From Corbicula japonica (lineage: Eukaryota > Mollusca > Bivalvia > Venerida > Cyrenidae): a stretch of DNA of 64,000 nt. Below, piece by piece: positions 12,925 through 23,835 of this stretch. The first letter of the stretch is position 1; each line of letters begins with the position of its first letter. The notes beneath the pieces are model-generated. The model was not told the DNA's origin. It worked only from the letters and a program-made list of their open reading frames with translations, and made no database searches. The stretch covers positions 19,443 to 83,442 of the forward strand of contig JAZAYU010001124.1 in NCBI GenBank assembly GCA_038501625.1, given 5' to 3'. The translations under genes and the position numbers were made by a program.

Positions 12925-14338
12925 GAATCTATTGATATTTTCGTTTTATTTTGTAACATGGCGAAGTCAAAATCACAGCGCTTGAAGGATGTTCAGTGTA
13001 AATGATGATACAGCATCTTTTATGAGGGAGTACAAGATAGATAACAAAACTTAAACAGATAAGCAGATAAACAGATACCTAACACACCGTTAGGTACAAA
13101 CTGTTACCAGATACGGGACTATGCTATAAATGTGACAATATGGAAGCATAGTAAGGTAGTTGGCGTTCTTAAAGGATGATGAAATTAATGCCTTCTACAT
13201 CTTGGTCGGGTTAAACTGCTTTTAAAGCGATGATCGACGTTTCTTATGTGTTAAAAGTTTCTTAGACAAGTTTTTTGTTTAGGTTTTGAATTAATATTTG
13301 ACGCAACTGACGTGAACGAAAGTAATCTTGTTTTGTGTTGATAAAAACATTAAAATAGTGAACAATTTATACAATATTAAACACTTGATACGATTCATAA
13401 TGACAGATTCTGGTTATTGTGTTTACAATGTACAATTACACTGTTAGCACATGTACGGGACAACATCACACATTCAAGATACGGGACATTCCCACCAACA
13501 TAATTGGAAAAAAGATTGAAAAATAACAGGCAAAGATTAGCGTGATGTTATCTTTGCAAAGGGCAATACTTTAACCATGTTAAACCGATTAGTGATATAC
13601 TGTTATTAAAATGATTGTTCAATAACTGTTTCCTAATAATTGAAAAAAACAAAACAATATCCAGGTTTCATAGAGTAATAAACGTTTAATTCTCGTTGTT
13701 ATTTTGTAATATGGTTCAAGCTTTTAAATTTTTCTGATCCGTATGGCACGGTTGTCTACTTGATGGAAATACATAAGATAAATTCATTCCTTGTTGTTAA
13801 AATATTTATATTCGAGCACGATCATTTAAGGTTAAGACTCGTAAATTGCTGTAAAAAATGTTATAGCTTCTTAACACAAACACTAATGGGCTGTTTAAAA
13901 AATGGTTGGTTTGGGTTTTCCTGTTATAAAAATGTACAAGAAACAGTTACTTCCATTTCATACTTTGCAGAGGTGTCTCGTCATGTCCTATAACGATTTG
14001 TGAAGTTTCTTCAAAATAGCAACATCCTTTAAAAATATTCTAAAATAATAGGCAAAATATGTCAGGAGTGTGACAAAAAAGTGTGACACTTTTAAAAATC
14101 ACATTTATTCAGACCATTATTTTACAAAAAGCTTGAATTAAGACAAGCTTTAGTGTTGTTTTAGTAAAAGATGATTTTATTAGGCATCAATTAATGATAA
14201 AATTAAGCATATTATTCTTAAAGTAATCAAAATTTATGCTATAAAGTCAAGCGTGGTAGATTAGAAAATACCCGCCAAAATCAATACATCTTTTCTTTAT
14301 AAATTTATAGGACTTTAAAGATTAAAAGTTCATAACAA
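12925..14338. other. Intergenic, no recognised feature
   Basis: AT-rich sequence with stop codons in all frames. The only longer frame (13,760-13,993) has no recognisable motif. Confidence 0.45.
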
Positions 14339-14913
14339 ATGTTTTGTGTATCATTAAGTTTTATGTTTCTAGATGCAATAATCTTATTTGCTCATACACC
14401 ACAAGCATTACAGTCTATGCTAAATGATTTACAATTATACTGTGACAAATGGGGTCTTAAAGTTAACACAAAAAAGACGAAAATGATGATCTTTGAAAAA
14501 GGACGTCGCACTACACATATTTTACATATAATAACGTAATATTAGAAGTAGTAGATTCATTTAAGTATTCAGGAATACATCTGTTAAAAAATGGAGGATG
14601 GTTCAGATCACAGAAACGCATAGCACAACATTCGCAATTCGCTCTTCATAATTTATTTATTGTTTTCAACCAGTTAGATTTAACAGTCAATGATAAAAAT
14701 AAATTGTTTGATAGTTTAGTAGGATCTGTCCTAAATTATGGGGCAGAGGTCTGGGGATACTATGATAGTAAAGATATCGAAATTGTACATTGCAAGTTCT
14801 TGCGAAAAGTCCTTGGTTTCAAAAAATCCACTAATCTTGACGGCTTGTATGGTGAAACGGGACGATATCCAATGAAAATAAGACGCAAACTCATTCTCGT
14901 GAAATATTGGTTA
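14339..14913 (+). pseudogene. 5'-truncated non-LTR retrotransposon reverse transcriptase fragment
   Basis: The first part reads DAIILFAHTPQALQSMLNDL and CDKWGLKVNTKKTKMMIFEK, the segment around and after the RT catalytic box. After a frame shift near 14,530 it continues SFKYSGIHL and then (14,704 on) LNYGAEVWGYYDSKDIE, VHCKFLRKVLGFKKS and GRYPMKIRRKL, typical of the RT thumb region of LINEs. The catalytic FADD box reads FLDA, so an essential aspartate is lost. It is a dead copy, cut off on its right exactly where the giant element begins; the frame runs on for some codons into the terminal inverted repeat. Confidence 0.8.
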
Positions 14914-15285
14914 AACAGAGTATTATGTGAAGTGAGAAAATGGCATCAAACTGAGAATTCACTTTTTTCTTTTGTCGTAAATGTTTTTCCTCTTTGTTGT
15001 TACTTTATCCCATTTTCTTGTAATAAATCATATAAAACAGCCTACCTTTGTTGTCATTCTTCGTGCAACTACGTTGATCTTTGTTTATTTATGAAACTGA
15101 TGACGTCATCAGGCACCATCGACAGCACATGTGCTGTCGATGGTGGTCATCGATGAGAATTTAAACGACGTTTTCAAATAACTTCTAACGTCTATGTTCG
15201 TTCCTGGTATTTGTAGTCGAAATCCATTCTTTTTTTCATCTAAGCACTATTGTTATTTATTTTCCAAGTTCAACCAAGTTTTTCT
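14914..15285. repeat. Left terminal inverted repeat of copy A
   Basis: Reverse complement of 32,391-32,762 with few mismatches. Homology fades after 'ccaagttcaaccaagttt'. The short frames ending in IDSTCAVDGGHR that recur at all four ends are simply this repeat read through its palindrome. Confidence 0.85.
15097..15145. promoter_or_regulatory. Paired palindromes in the TIR: CRE-like 16-mer and perfect 32-mer
   Basis: CTGATGACGTCATCAG (15,097-15,112) is a perfect palindrome with a full CRE core TGACGTCA. One base later a perfect 32-bp palindrome runs 15,114-15,145, centred on ACATGT with arms beginning CACCATCGACAG. Both recur at 46,324-46,372 and 32,531-32,579. The right end of A' has an altered but still perfect version. 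Confidence 0.85.
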
Positions 15286-15927
15286 CGTCTTTTAAATTAT
15301 TAATCTATTTTATAAAAATAACTCATCATTTCCTTGTTTTGTGTTTCTTTTTTCAGACTAGAATACACCAATTTAACTCTTCTCGCGAAATCAAGTGATA
15401 TTCTGTTTGAAGTTATTTGAGTTCAATATCATAACTTGTCTAAATCCTCCAACGGAACATACTAAAGTATGATGACTTCAAATGATCTACAGCTAGAAAG
15501 AATGTAAAGAAAAAAATATTTGTATTTACATTTTCCTTAACATTCCATCGTTGCAACCATTTGTTTCAAAACATTTCCGCTAAACATCATGTACACGCGT
15601 AACCGTCTTTGTTTTAAATAGTGTGAATAGCTACTTTTGGTTTATTTTAGATTGCATGATATGATCACGTATTCAATGACGTAATGTCAAAAAAATGGGT
15701 CAGCAAGTATGGAAAGCTCGGTCTACATGTGTTGTGTTATTAATTATAGTTATTATGTGTAATTAAAATTACGTTATATTTGTTGCTTTAGCTTCTTGAC
15801 CATATTATAAATTCAATATTTTTTAATATAATGTTCGTATAAAACCCATGCTGTTTTTTATTTCTTTAATATATGCATATCAGGAATCGCCACAGTCACA
15901 CAAAACAGCCTCCACACGCAGCGAAAA

Positions 15928-15979
<52 letters not shown>

Positions 15980-17514
15980 CCGCATTGGAACGGTCAGTGG
16001 CAAAACAAATTGCCACTGGGGGTTTAAACCAGGTTCTAGAGTGCACTAACCTTACACTTGCCTAAACCGGTTCTCGTATCACAAAACAAGTACAAGATGT
16101 CTTGGTGAGATAACTCGAGCCCAACCATCGGCTCAACAATGTTGCATGCAATTTAAGCTAATAGCATTGCAAAGCCAAAGGGTGGGTACTCAATGATCTT
16201 ACCGAGACCAGAGCACCTGGAGTATAATCAGCAAGAACACGATGACAGGGATAAAGGAAACAAATCGAGCTTCTATGTTCTTTTAAGAAAAGATTTCCCC
16301 ATAAACCTTCATAAACTCTTAAACCCCTGCCACTGTCGTGCAACCAAAAAGGTAAGCATAATGATCAACTGTAGATGGGTAAATCACCAGGCCTTCAGAG
16401 CGCTGTAAAATATCATGCTGGTAACCTTTCTTTTTAAATTTGCAGATGGTTTTTACGAATACCCGGGAAAAATTAACTTTACCTTTTATCTTCTTAAGTT
16501 TACATATTAAATCTCCATAAAAAAAACTGGCTGTGAAATACCTTGTTGCAATAGTGATTTTATACTGCACCTGTATTTCTGACTTAGATCTGGGTATCGG
16601 CGATAAAACTTGCAAAAGGTTTTCCTTAATTTGTGATACCGATAACCTTTTTAAATAGTTTTTCTGTGATGCAAAGAATACGTTCATTGAAATCATTCAC
16701 ATCGTTGCAAGCCCTTGAAAAGCGAACAAGCTGTGAGATATAAACCCCGCAAGATGTTGCACGAGCAACAACGCCGTCCATAAACGGAAAATTTACTATA
16801 TTAAAATTAAAAGGAAGAGATCATTTCTGATAAACATAAATTTCACCTTTTTAATATATGTTATATTTTTAATTTTCAATGATAATAACAATTAGCCCAT
16901 GTTCATCTTGGTTATGTAGACCGTGCTTTCAAATGTAATCGATACTCGCTGAAATTTGCTTCTGAAATCGCCGTAGATTCGCATGATTGTTTTAGAGGGA
17001 TGAAAATATTTCTCGCGCCGAATCGTTTTTATACTCTATGCATAAACGTCTTTCGTGTTACTTTATTATGTTATCGGTTGTCTGTCAGGTGAATTAATGA
17101 GTTCAAATATTTTTCAATCCGAAGAATTGAGCAAATTAAATTAACTCTTCACTTGGTAGATTTTGAGAATTTAATTAGAAATAGTCAAGCGAAATGCGTA
17201 TCATCGCCTTCACATACGCTCATAATACAATAGCAATGCGCTTACTTCACTATTCAAACCCATCAAGGCGGCACGTAGGTTGAAAATTTCCCATATTAGT
17301 ATAGAAACCGATACTTTGCCGTAAATTGATTATTATAAATAAACGAAATCAAGATAATCATGTAAATATCTAAGCAATTTAATCTATCATTGTTTAGCCA
17401 ACGATATATGCTCTAGATAGTTATAAGTTATAACACATTAAATGAAAATAAGTCAATGCGGGTGACTTAGGTCGAGCTGTACACCTTCCTTTTTTGTGTT
17501 CGCAAATGGTATTG
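15286..17514. other. Left interior of copy A, no established gene
   Basis: Includes a (GA)n microsatellite at 15,930-15,977, much shorter in A' (about 47,169-47,193). Isolated splice-like signals occur, such as AAG|GTAAGC at about 16,350 on + and CTCG|GTAAGATC at about 16,200 on minus. The open frames around 16,160-16,700 are not preserved in A', so no gene is called. Confidence 0.45.
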
Positions 17515-17675
17515 CCCCTACTGGGAATCGAACTAGAACATTACGACGACAGCGCATAGCCATGTAAAAATGACAACACTACCGGTACCTCTCCAAGAAC
17601 TATGCGCGGATAACTACTGACTGCGAGGCTAGCCATGTAAATCCTCTTACTCTACTGACTGAGCTAGCCAGGACA
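17515..17675 (-). repeat. tRNA-derived (SINE-like) pseudo-tRNA with internal expansion, copy A
   Basis: Read on the minus strand: CTGGCTAGCTCAGTCAGTAG is a tRNA D-arm/A box and GTTCGATTCCC is a B box about 120 bp later. That spacing is too long for a tRNA. Between them 'ta(g/t)cca tgtaaa'-type text occurs twice (17,561 and 17,631), suggesting internal duplication. No obvious Pol III terminator was assigned. Confidence 0.6.
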
Positions 17676-18319
17676 ACCGAAACAAAAGGTTGTGCGGATA
17701 ACCTTGCAACGTTTTTAAGTTTCGGATCCAGCGTTATGCACATGAAGTTTCGAGGCCATTTTCAATACCCACAATTATATCAAAATAATGAATAAGAATA
17801 CATGACAAACCACTGGTTACCAGGAATATAACTGTAAACAAGAATACACAGTTACTATAATAGTTATGAGACTGCATTTCAACATTTACCTTTGGCGGCG
17901 AAATCTGTTCAGAGGTAGTGAATTTTTACTATTAGTTTTACGACATTTGATAAAGAAATATGAAGAAGTGACAAAGTGATGTTTTCCTGTCAAAAGGCAA
18001 GAACAGTTACGAAAGTGTCCATGAAAAAACAGATGTCACACTCTGAGTTGATTGCAATGATCGGTTCATTGTTTTTAAGAATGGGGTGAGCTAACATTAT
18101 ATGTGTACGTCATCAATTTCCAGTAAAACATAAATTTCTAATGATGTATTCTAATAAACTTTATCTGCTTGATTAAATAACATGCATATATACACAAACA
18201 AGCCTTATAACAAACACAACAGGTTAATTTATGAATTTATTACCAAATTCAGAATCAATAGCAAGAATTTGTTTCAACAAATATAACAAAAACAATCTTA
18301 AAATAATATTTTAAAGTTT
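17676..18319. other. Interior of copy A, nothing recognised
   Basis: AT-rich non-coding DNA, co-linear with 48,886-49,531 in A'. Confidence 0.45.
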
Positions 18320-19480
18320 GAGTAATACAAGAGGGTCTATAGGACCCTGGGTTGCTCACTGTTGACTGCTCAATGCTTGCAAGAGTTTTGTGCAAGTTTG
18401 GTAAAGTCAAGACAAAAATAAATCTGCTATTGTAGAGAAAATGTCAAAATAGCTTACTTTGGATCTTTCAAGGGCCATAACTCTGGAACCCATTATAAAA
18501 TCTAGCTGGTTCAAGAAAGGAACTGAGATCTTACAGTAACTCAAGTATTGTACAAGTCTGATTAAATTCAAACAAGAGCTGTCACTTGAAATTGACATAT
18601 GCCCCAGAAATGCAGCTTTGAAATAGAATCGGTATACATATGTAGTAAAAATATGCCTTTGGAAGTTAAATAGTAAAGAGTAAGGGCCCATAACCCTTGC
18701 AACAAGAGGGTCCATAGGACCCTGGGTCACTCACCTGTCAACAACTACTCAATGGTTGTAAGAGTTGTTTGCATGTTTGGTAAAATCAAGTAAAAAAATA
18801 AAGCTGCTATTGTGGAGAAAAAGTTAAAATAGCTTACTTTGGCTCTTTCAAGTGCCATAACTCTGGAACTCATTATGGAATGTAGCTGGTTCAAAAAAGG
18901 AACCAAAGTCTTATAGTAACTCAAATATTGTACAAGATTAATTAAATTCAAATAAAAATGAAGCTGATATTGAGCAGACAACGTCTAAATAGTAAATTTC
19001 TGCACTTTCAGTGGCCATAACTCTGGATCCCGTAATGCAATATTGCAATTTCAAAAAAAGAACCAACATCTTATGGTAACGAAAGTGAATATCAGACCAA
19101 AATTAAGACCACTAGTGTGCAGAGAAGCTTTTATTATAACTTGAATTAGTCGCCAAGTGTTCAAGGTCACATCACCTAGTCTATAACTTGACCTAGATAT
19201 CATTGAGATAAACATCCTGACCAAGCTCTTGAAAAAAGAGGACCAAAATTAAGACCTCTAGAGTGCTGACAAGCTAGTGACCTAGATTTCAATGTAACAT
19301 GACCCAGTTTAGCATTTGACCTAGATTTCATTGAGATTTACATTCTGATTAAGTTTAAAGAGGATGCCACCAAAATTAAGACCTTTCAAGTGCGAATAAG
19401 CTTTTTCTTTAATTTTACATAGTGACCTTGTTTTCAAGGTCACGTGGCCCAGTTACGAACATGACCTAGATATCATTATG
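18320..19480. repeat. Bivalve-type dispersed repeat tract
   Basis: Starts with reversed hairpin ends (ACAAGAGGGTCTATAGGACCC, again at 18,704). Then 'ggccataactctgg' recurs at about 18,474, 18,852 and 19,013, followed by several 'gacctag(a/t)' and 'ccaaaattaagacc' blocks. Same composite as 49,532-50,910 in A'. The open frames on the minus strand here are repeat sequence. Confidence 0.6.
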
Positions 19481-20760
19481 TTTCAGGTGGGCTAATAATG
19501 AAAATTAATCTGTCAAATTTCAATTCTGCACATATTACTTTCTTCAGTCATTGGTAATAGCAATACAAATAACAGTTTAATTTTAGTATGGAGTAAAACA
19601 TTCTCTGCTGTTTGGGAGCATGGATACATTGCACTATTTCTTTCTTCTGAGGTTCTTTTCCAAGGGCACTGATCTTGTTGGTGCACTGATCTTGTACAGA
19701 TGTAATCTTTGTTTTAAGCCTTTAGTTACAGCTGCAAAAATATGAAAACATTTTAATTATTCTAACATTTGTTTATCAATTTTTCTATAAAATAGTTAAT
19801 TAATAAATTTCAAATTTCATTCAGTTTTAAGATGTTATTAACCATACAAATTGTCAAAGGGTTTTTTATCTATCAAACATGTATCAAAATCACTTCTAAT
19901 ATCAGGAAGAGTTGAATAAGAAATTTTGATATATTATAAGAACAACAAACAAGAAGTGCCACAATGTGACGAAACCTGTACCAGGTTTTCAAAGACTGTG
20001 TACAGACACCTGAGTAGAATTCAAATTTGCATCTTGATAAGCTACCCATACATCAAGTTTGGTATCAATATGTCACAGATTACTCAAGTTATCTTGCGGG
20101 AACAAAATTTGTATTTTACAGCATTGACCTTGACTTTGTTCACAGAAAACTAGATAGCAATTTAAAGTTGCATCTTAAAATAAGTTACCTACATACTAAG
20201 AATGGTGTAAATATGTCAAAACAAACTCAAGGTATTACGCAGAAAATGAATTTCTATTTGAGCCAAATATGACATTTACCTGATTGCAGACATCTAGGTA
20301 GCAATCGCAGCTTAAGACTTGGTAAAAGCTACCCACAAATTAAGTTTGGTGTATGTAGATCAGAGCAAACTCAAGTTATTATGCAGAAACAGGAAATTTG
20401 TTTTTGGCATTTTGATATAAGCTACCCATACACCTAGTTTGGTGTAAATAGGTCACATCCAACACAAGTAATTATGTGAAAACTGAATTTCTATTCTAAT
20501 CAACAGTGCATGAGATTTGAGTCTGGTCTCTAGTTTTAGTTTTATGATCTTGGGCCCAGATGTTGCCTTATATGTATAATTCATTTTGATAAGGTAGAAC
20601 ATTTAAATCTGATTTGGAAGGCTCTCGTTTGACTCTTGAGCTCAAGCAATCTTCTTTGCAATTGATTTTGCTGTTTCCAAATCAAAAAGGAAGTACTGAT
20701 TCGTCAAATATAATATTAAGTATTGCTATAAGAATATTACAGTGAATGCATCACTTGATA
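19481..20760. other. Interior of copy A with minor repeats
   Basis: Non-coding. Short direct echoes of 'aagctaccca.ac..aagtttggt.taa.atgtca' occur about every 120-180 bp between 20,030 and 20,470. A single arm of the foldback element seen at 6,286-6,390 lies at 20,511-20,553. Confidence 0.45.
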
Positions 20761-21303
20761 CAGTACTGAAAATCATGAAATTGACAATCGGATCGGAAGC
20801 GGATCGGAAGCGGACCGCAAACCGATCCCGTTAGGAGCGCAATGGAAGCGCAATCGAATTGGAAACGGAATGGAATCGAAGCGAATCGCTTTGAGCGTTT
20901 GGATCGCTTGGAGTGAAAAGACCGGAGCATTTTGACAGGATCGGAATCGCTTTGAACGTTTGGATCGCTTGGAGTGAAAAGACCAGAGCGTTTTGACTGG
21001 ATCGGAATCGCTTTGAGCGTTTGGATCGCTTGGAGTGAAAAGACCGGAGCGTTTTGACCGGATCGGATCGGATCGCTTCTATTTGCAGTTTTTCAGTTAT
21101 GTATAGGAATCGGAATCGGAAGAATCGGTTTGAGCGTAAAGATCGTTTGGAGCGCATGGTCCGGAGTGAAAAAATTGGAGTGCAATCGAATTGGAATTGG
21201 ACCGCAATGGGAATGGAATCGGATCGGTTATAGATGGCATTAGGATCGGAAGCGGACCGGATCGGAATCGGAAAAATTGTCAATCTCATAATTTTCAGTA
21301 CTG
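20761..21303. mobile_element. 543-bp TA-duplicating miniature element (Tc1/mariner-like)
   Basis: The inverted ends read CAGTACTGAAAATCATGAAA and, reversed, CAGTACTGAAAATTATGAGA; homology continues through TTGACAAT. TA flanks both sides (20,759-20,760 and 21,304-21,305). Copy A' has the uninterrupted site 'cacttgaTAattatgag' with one TA at 52,201-52,202, proving the boundaries. No transposase; the interior is GATCGGA-rich with a 61-bp minisatellite. The 152-residue minus frame is a repeat artefact. Confidence 0.88.
20883..21065. repeat. 61-bp minisatellite, three units
   Basis: Units start at 20,883, 20,944 and 21,005 with 'gaatcgctttga(g/a)cgtttgg'. They differ by a few substitutions. They lie wholly inside the TA element and are absent from A'. 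Confidence 0.85.
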
Positions 21304-21305
21304 TA

Positions 21306-22076
21306 ATTATGAGATTGGAACATCATGGTTTTTGATTCACCATACAAACATGTTAAAAGCTTGTCATGATCAAACAACAGAAAGATGACAAGTCAAAATA
21401 CCATTAGTTATTTTCCTTGCCATGGCCTTTCTCCAACATTCATGTCATGTCTTTTATGTTTTCCGTGGTTGGTTTGGAAATTCTCTTATTCTTGAAGTGT
21501 CCTATTGCAGCAGTCATCTACAATAATACAATCAAAATTAACTTCTCTATGTTAAATTGTATACTACCTAAAGTTTGCAAGTCAACAAGAATATTTTTAC
21601 AGTTTCTTTCTTTACCCCTGATTAATGACTAATTCAACAATTTAGAAAAATGTTTTAACAATTTGTAATGTGTTTACAAGGTTAATTATAATTTGAATGG
21701 GATATCTTGAATGTAAACATGAGCCAGTAGGAAACAACTGCACGCTCGACTATTCGAATAGTTCAACATAAAGCACATTTTCAATTGGGCTTCATTTAAA
21801 CTGGGGAGCGAGTCAAGAGTTTATTACACCCCCCCCCCCCCAAACACACGCACATGAAAAAAACTTTCTTTATCTATGTTAAGAAATAAATTAATTATAA
21901 TTAATTTATTCTTTAACTTATTTTTGAGTGTTAACACAACCCAGCCCATACACGCCTGATCCCACACCTATCTATCCACTATCCCTGCCCACCTCCAAAA
22001 CTCCACTCCTCTCAATCACTCAACACCTAGTGTAGTGTAGTTTAGTTTAGGTGTAATAAAGTGTAGTATAGTAAAG
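21306..22076. other. Interior of copy A with homopolymer C run
   Basis: Non-coding. C13 at 21,829-21,841 (C14 in A' at 52,726-52,739) is preceded by an inverted pair AAATTAATTATAATTAATTT-like stretch at about 21,885-21,910. Confidence 0.5.
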
Positions 22077-23381
22077 CAGACATGGGGCGAATTACGTTTA
22101 AAAGTAATGCATTAAATTAGCATTATTTGCCAAATTTGTGCATTAAATTAAATTAGCATTACTATATTTTGAGAAAGTAATGCATTAAATTAACATTATT
22201 TCAAAAAGTAATGCATTAAATTAAGCATTATTTTACAAGTGAACTGACAAAAAAAATAAAAAAGCAAATGTCAGTATATGTACAAAATGGATCATCTCCC
22301 AATAAAAATCACCCCAAGGTATAATATACAAAGTATCAGTCTAAAAGTGTGAAGATCTAAAGTGACACCTCAAGAACTTACAACAAAAATATTCTCAGTA
22401 CATATAGATTAATACAGGTTTAGCTTTTTTACACTTTTGTTATCTTTGACTTATTGCTGTTTTCACACATTTAGAGTGTTGTATTGACAAAGGACTACAC
22501 TGTCAACTTATCTAATTAAATCATTTTGTCACCTGCATCTGCATTATATGCTGATTTCCTGAAATCTGACATAGCCTCTAATATTTTACAATGACACTGA
22601 TTCAGTAAGTATAATTTGGATAAATGGTTGGAAAAATAACTTCATTTGATTGTGAAAGTATGAGTTTTTTGCAAGTCTGAAGGTTTAATTTAACTTCCAT
22701 GCCATTTTATTTCAGAACAACATTTTTGGTATTTTGCACTGAACATCAAATTTCTATCAGTAACATTTTCAGGAATATTTAAGTGTTTGACAATTGGTGG
22801 AAAATATCTTGTCCCAATGAATGTGTACACTAAAACAATTTAAAATAAAATAAAAGTTCTGTATTTGTTGATAGAACTTTATAGATCACCGGCTATTGAT
22901 TTGTTTTAAATTTAGCATTTTCTTAAGACAACTAAGCTCAAGATCTCATTGCTTAATCATAAAAAATGTTCAAACTTAAACAACATTCTGATGAAAAGAC
23001 TTCACTTATACTCTGTATCTTGTTTTACTAATAGTAAACACATATCAAAATACTTAACTGTCATATAAATGTTTTTCTATTGCTATAAATAAGATATGTA
23101 ATAGACTTATAACATATTAAATATTTCGAGTATCATTGCAGAAAAAGGTTACTGTTAATATAAATATTATTTAATAAAACGAATCAACAAAATCCAATAG
23201 TAAACAAAATCCAATTAATGCTCAATAATGCTAAGCATTACAGCATTTTGGCATATGTAATGCATTAAATTATCATTAAAATAATGCTAAATCTCTTGCA
23301 TTAATCATTACCTTGCATTACTGACAAAAAGTAATGCATTATTAATGCATTAGCATTAAAATTTAATTCGCCCCATGTCTG
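22077..23381. mobile_element. 1,305-bp non-autonomous hAT element
   Basis: The ends are an 18-bp perfect inverted repeat CAGACATGGGGCGAATTA. The octamer TAGTAAAG is duplicated at 22,069-22,076 and 23,382-23,389. A' holds the single octamer in an uninterrupted site at 52,967-52,974. An 8-bp duplication and a CAG start are hAT hallmarks. The interior is AT-rich with many 'agtaatgcattaaatta' copies near both ends and no transposase frame, so mobilisation needed a helper. Confidence 0.9.
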
Positions 23382-23389
23382 TAGTAAAG

Positions 23390-23830
23390 TATGTGTAGAG
23401 TAGTGTAGTGCAGTGGAATGCAGTACGTACAGTACAGTATAAAGTATAGTTTAGTTAACAGTATAGTGTTGCATAGTATAATAAAGTATAAAGTAAAATA
23501 TAGTACAGTATATGGTATGGTATGTTATAGTTTAGTAGTATGGTATGGTTTGGTATGGTACAGAACGGTACAGTATAGAATAGTAAAAGGTATAGTATAT
23601 ATAGTATAGTGTAGTATATTGTGTAGTGTAGTGTAGTGTAGTGTAGTATAGTGTAGTGTAGTGTAGTGTACAGCACATTACAGTACAGTTCAGTACAGTT
23701 CAGTAGTATGGTATGGTATGGTATGGTATGGTATGGTATGGTATGGTATGGTATGGTATGGTGTATAGTGTAGTATAGTAGAGTGTGGTGTGGTGTGGTG
23801 TGGTATGGTATGTCATGGTATACACATTCT
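23390..23830. repeat. Simple-repeat tract (TAGTG, TATGG and relatives)
   Basis: Low-complexity GT/TA-rich DNA dominated by five-base periods: 'gtagt' (23,600-23,660) then a pure TATGG run at 23,707-23,762. It was continuous with 22,020-22,076 before the hAT insertion. Open frames on both strands here are repeat artefacts. Confidence 0.85.
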
Positions 23831-23835
23831 TACTA

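Noticed and set aside
15114..15145. CRISPR-like or attachment-site reading of the recurrent palindromes
   Set aside because: There is one palindrome per element end, with no spacers and no cas or recombinase genes; it belongs to the terminal inverted repeat of a eukaryotic element.
16319..16696. 125-codon minus frame in copy A
   Set aside because: Copy A' has a different A-run length and loses the frame. No recognisable motif and no consistent splice partners.
20831..21289. 152-codon minus frame rich in Ser/Arg/Phe
   Set aside because: It is the translation of the 61-bp minisatellite and GATCGGA repeats inside the TA element; absent from A'.
23455..23676. 73-codon minus frame of Tyr/Thr/Leu/His
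   Set aside because: Pure translation of the TAGTG-type simple repeat.
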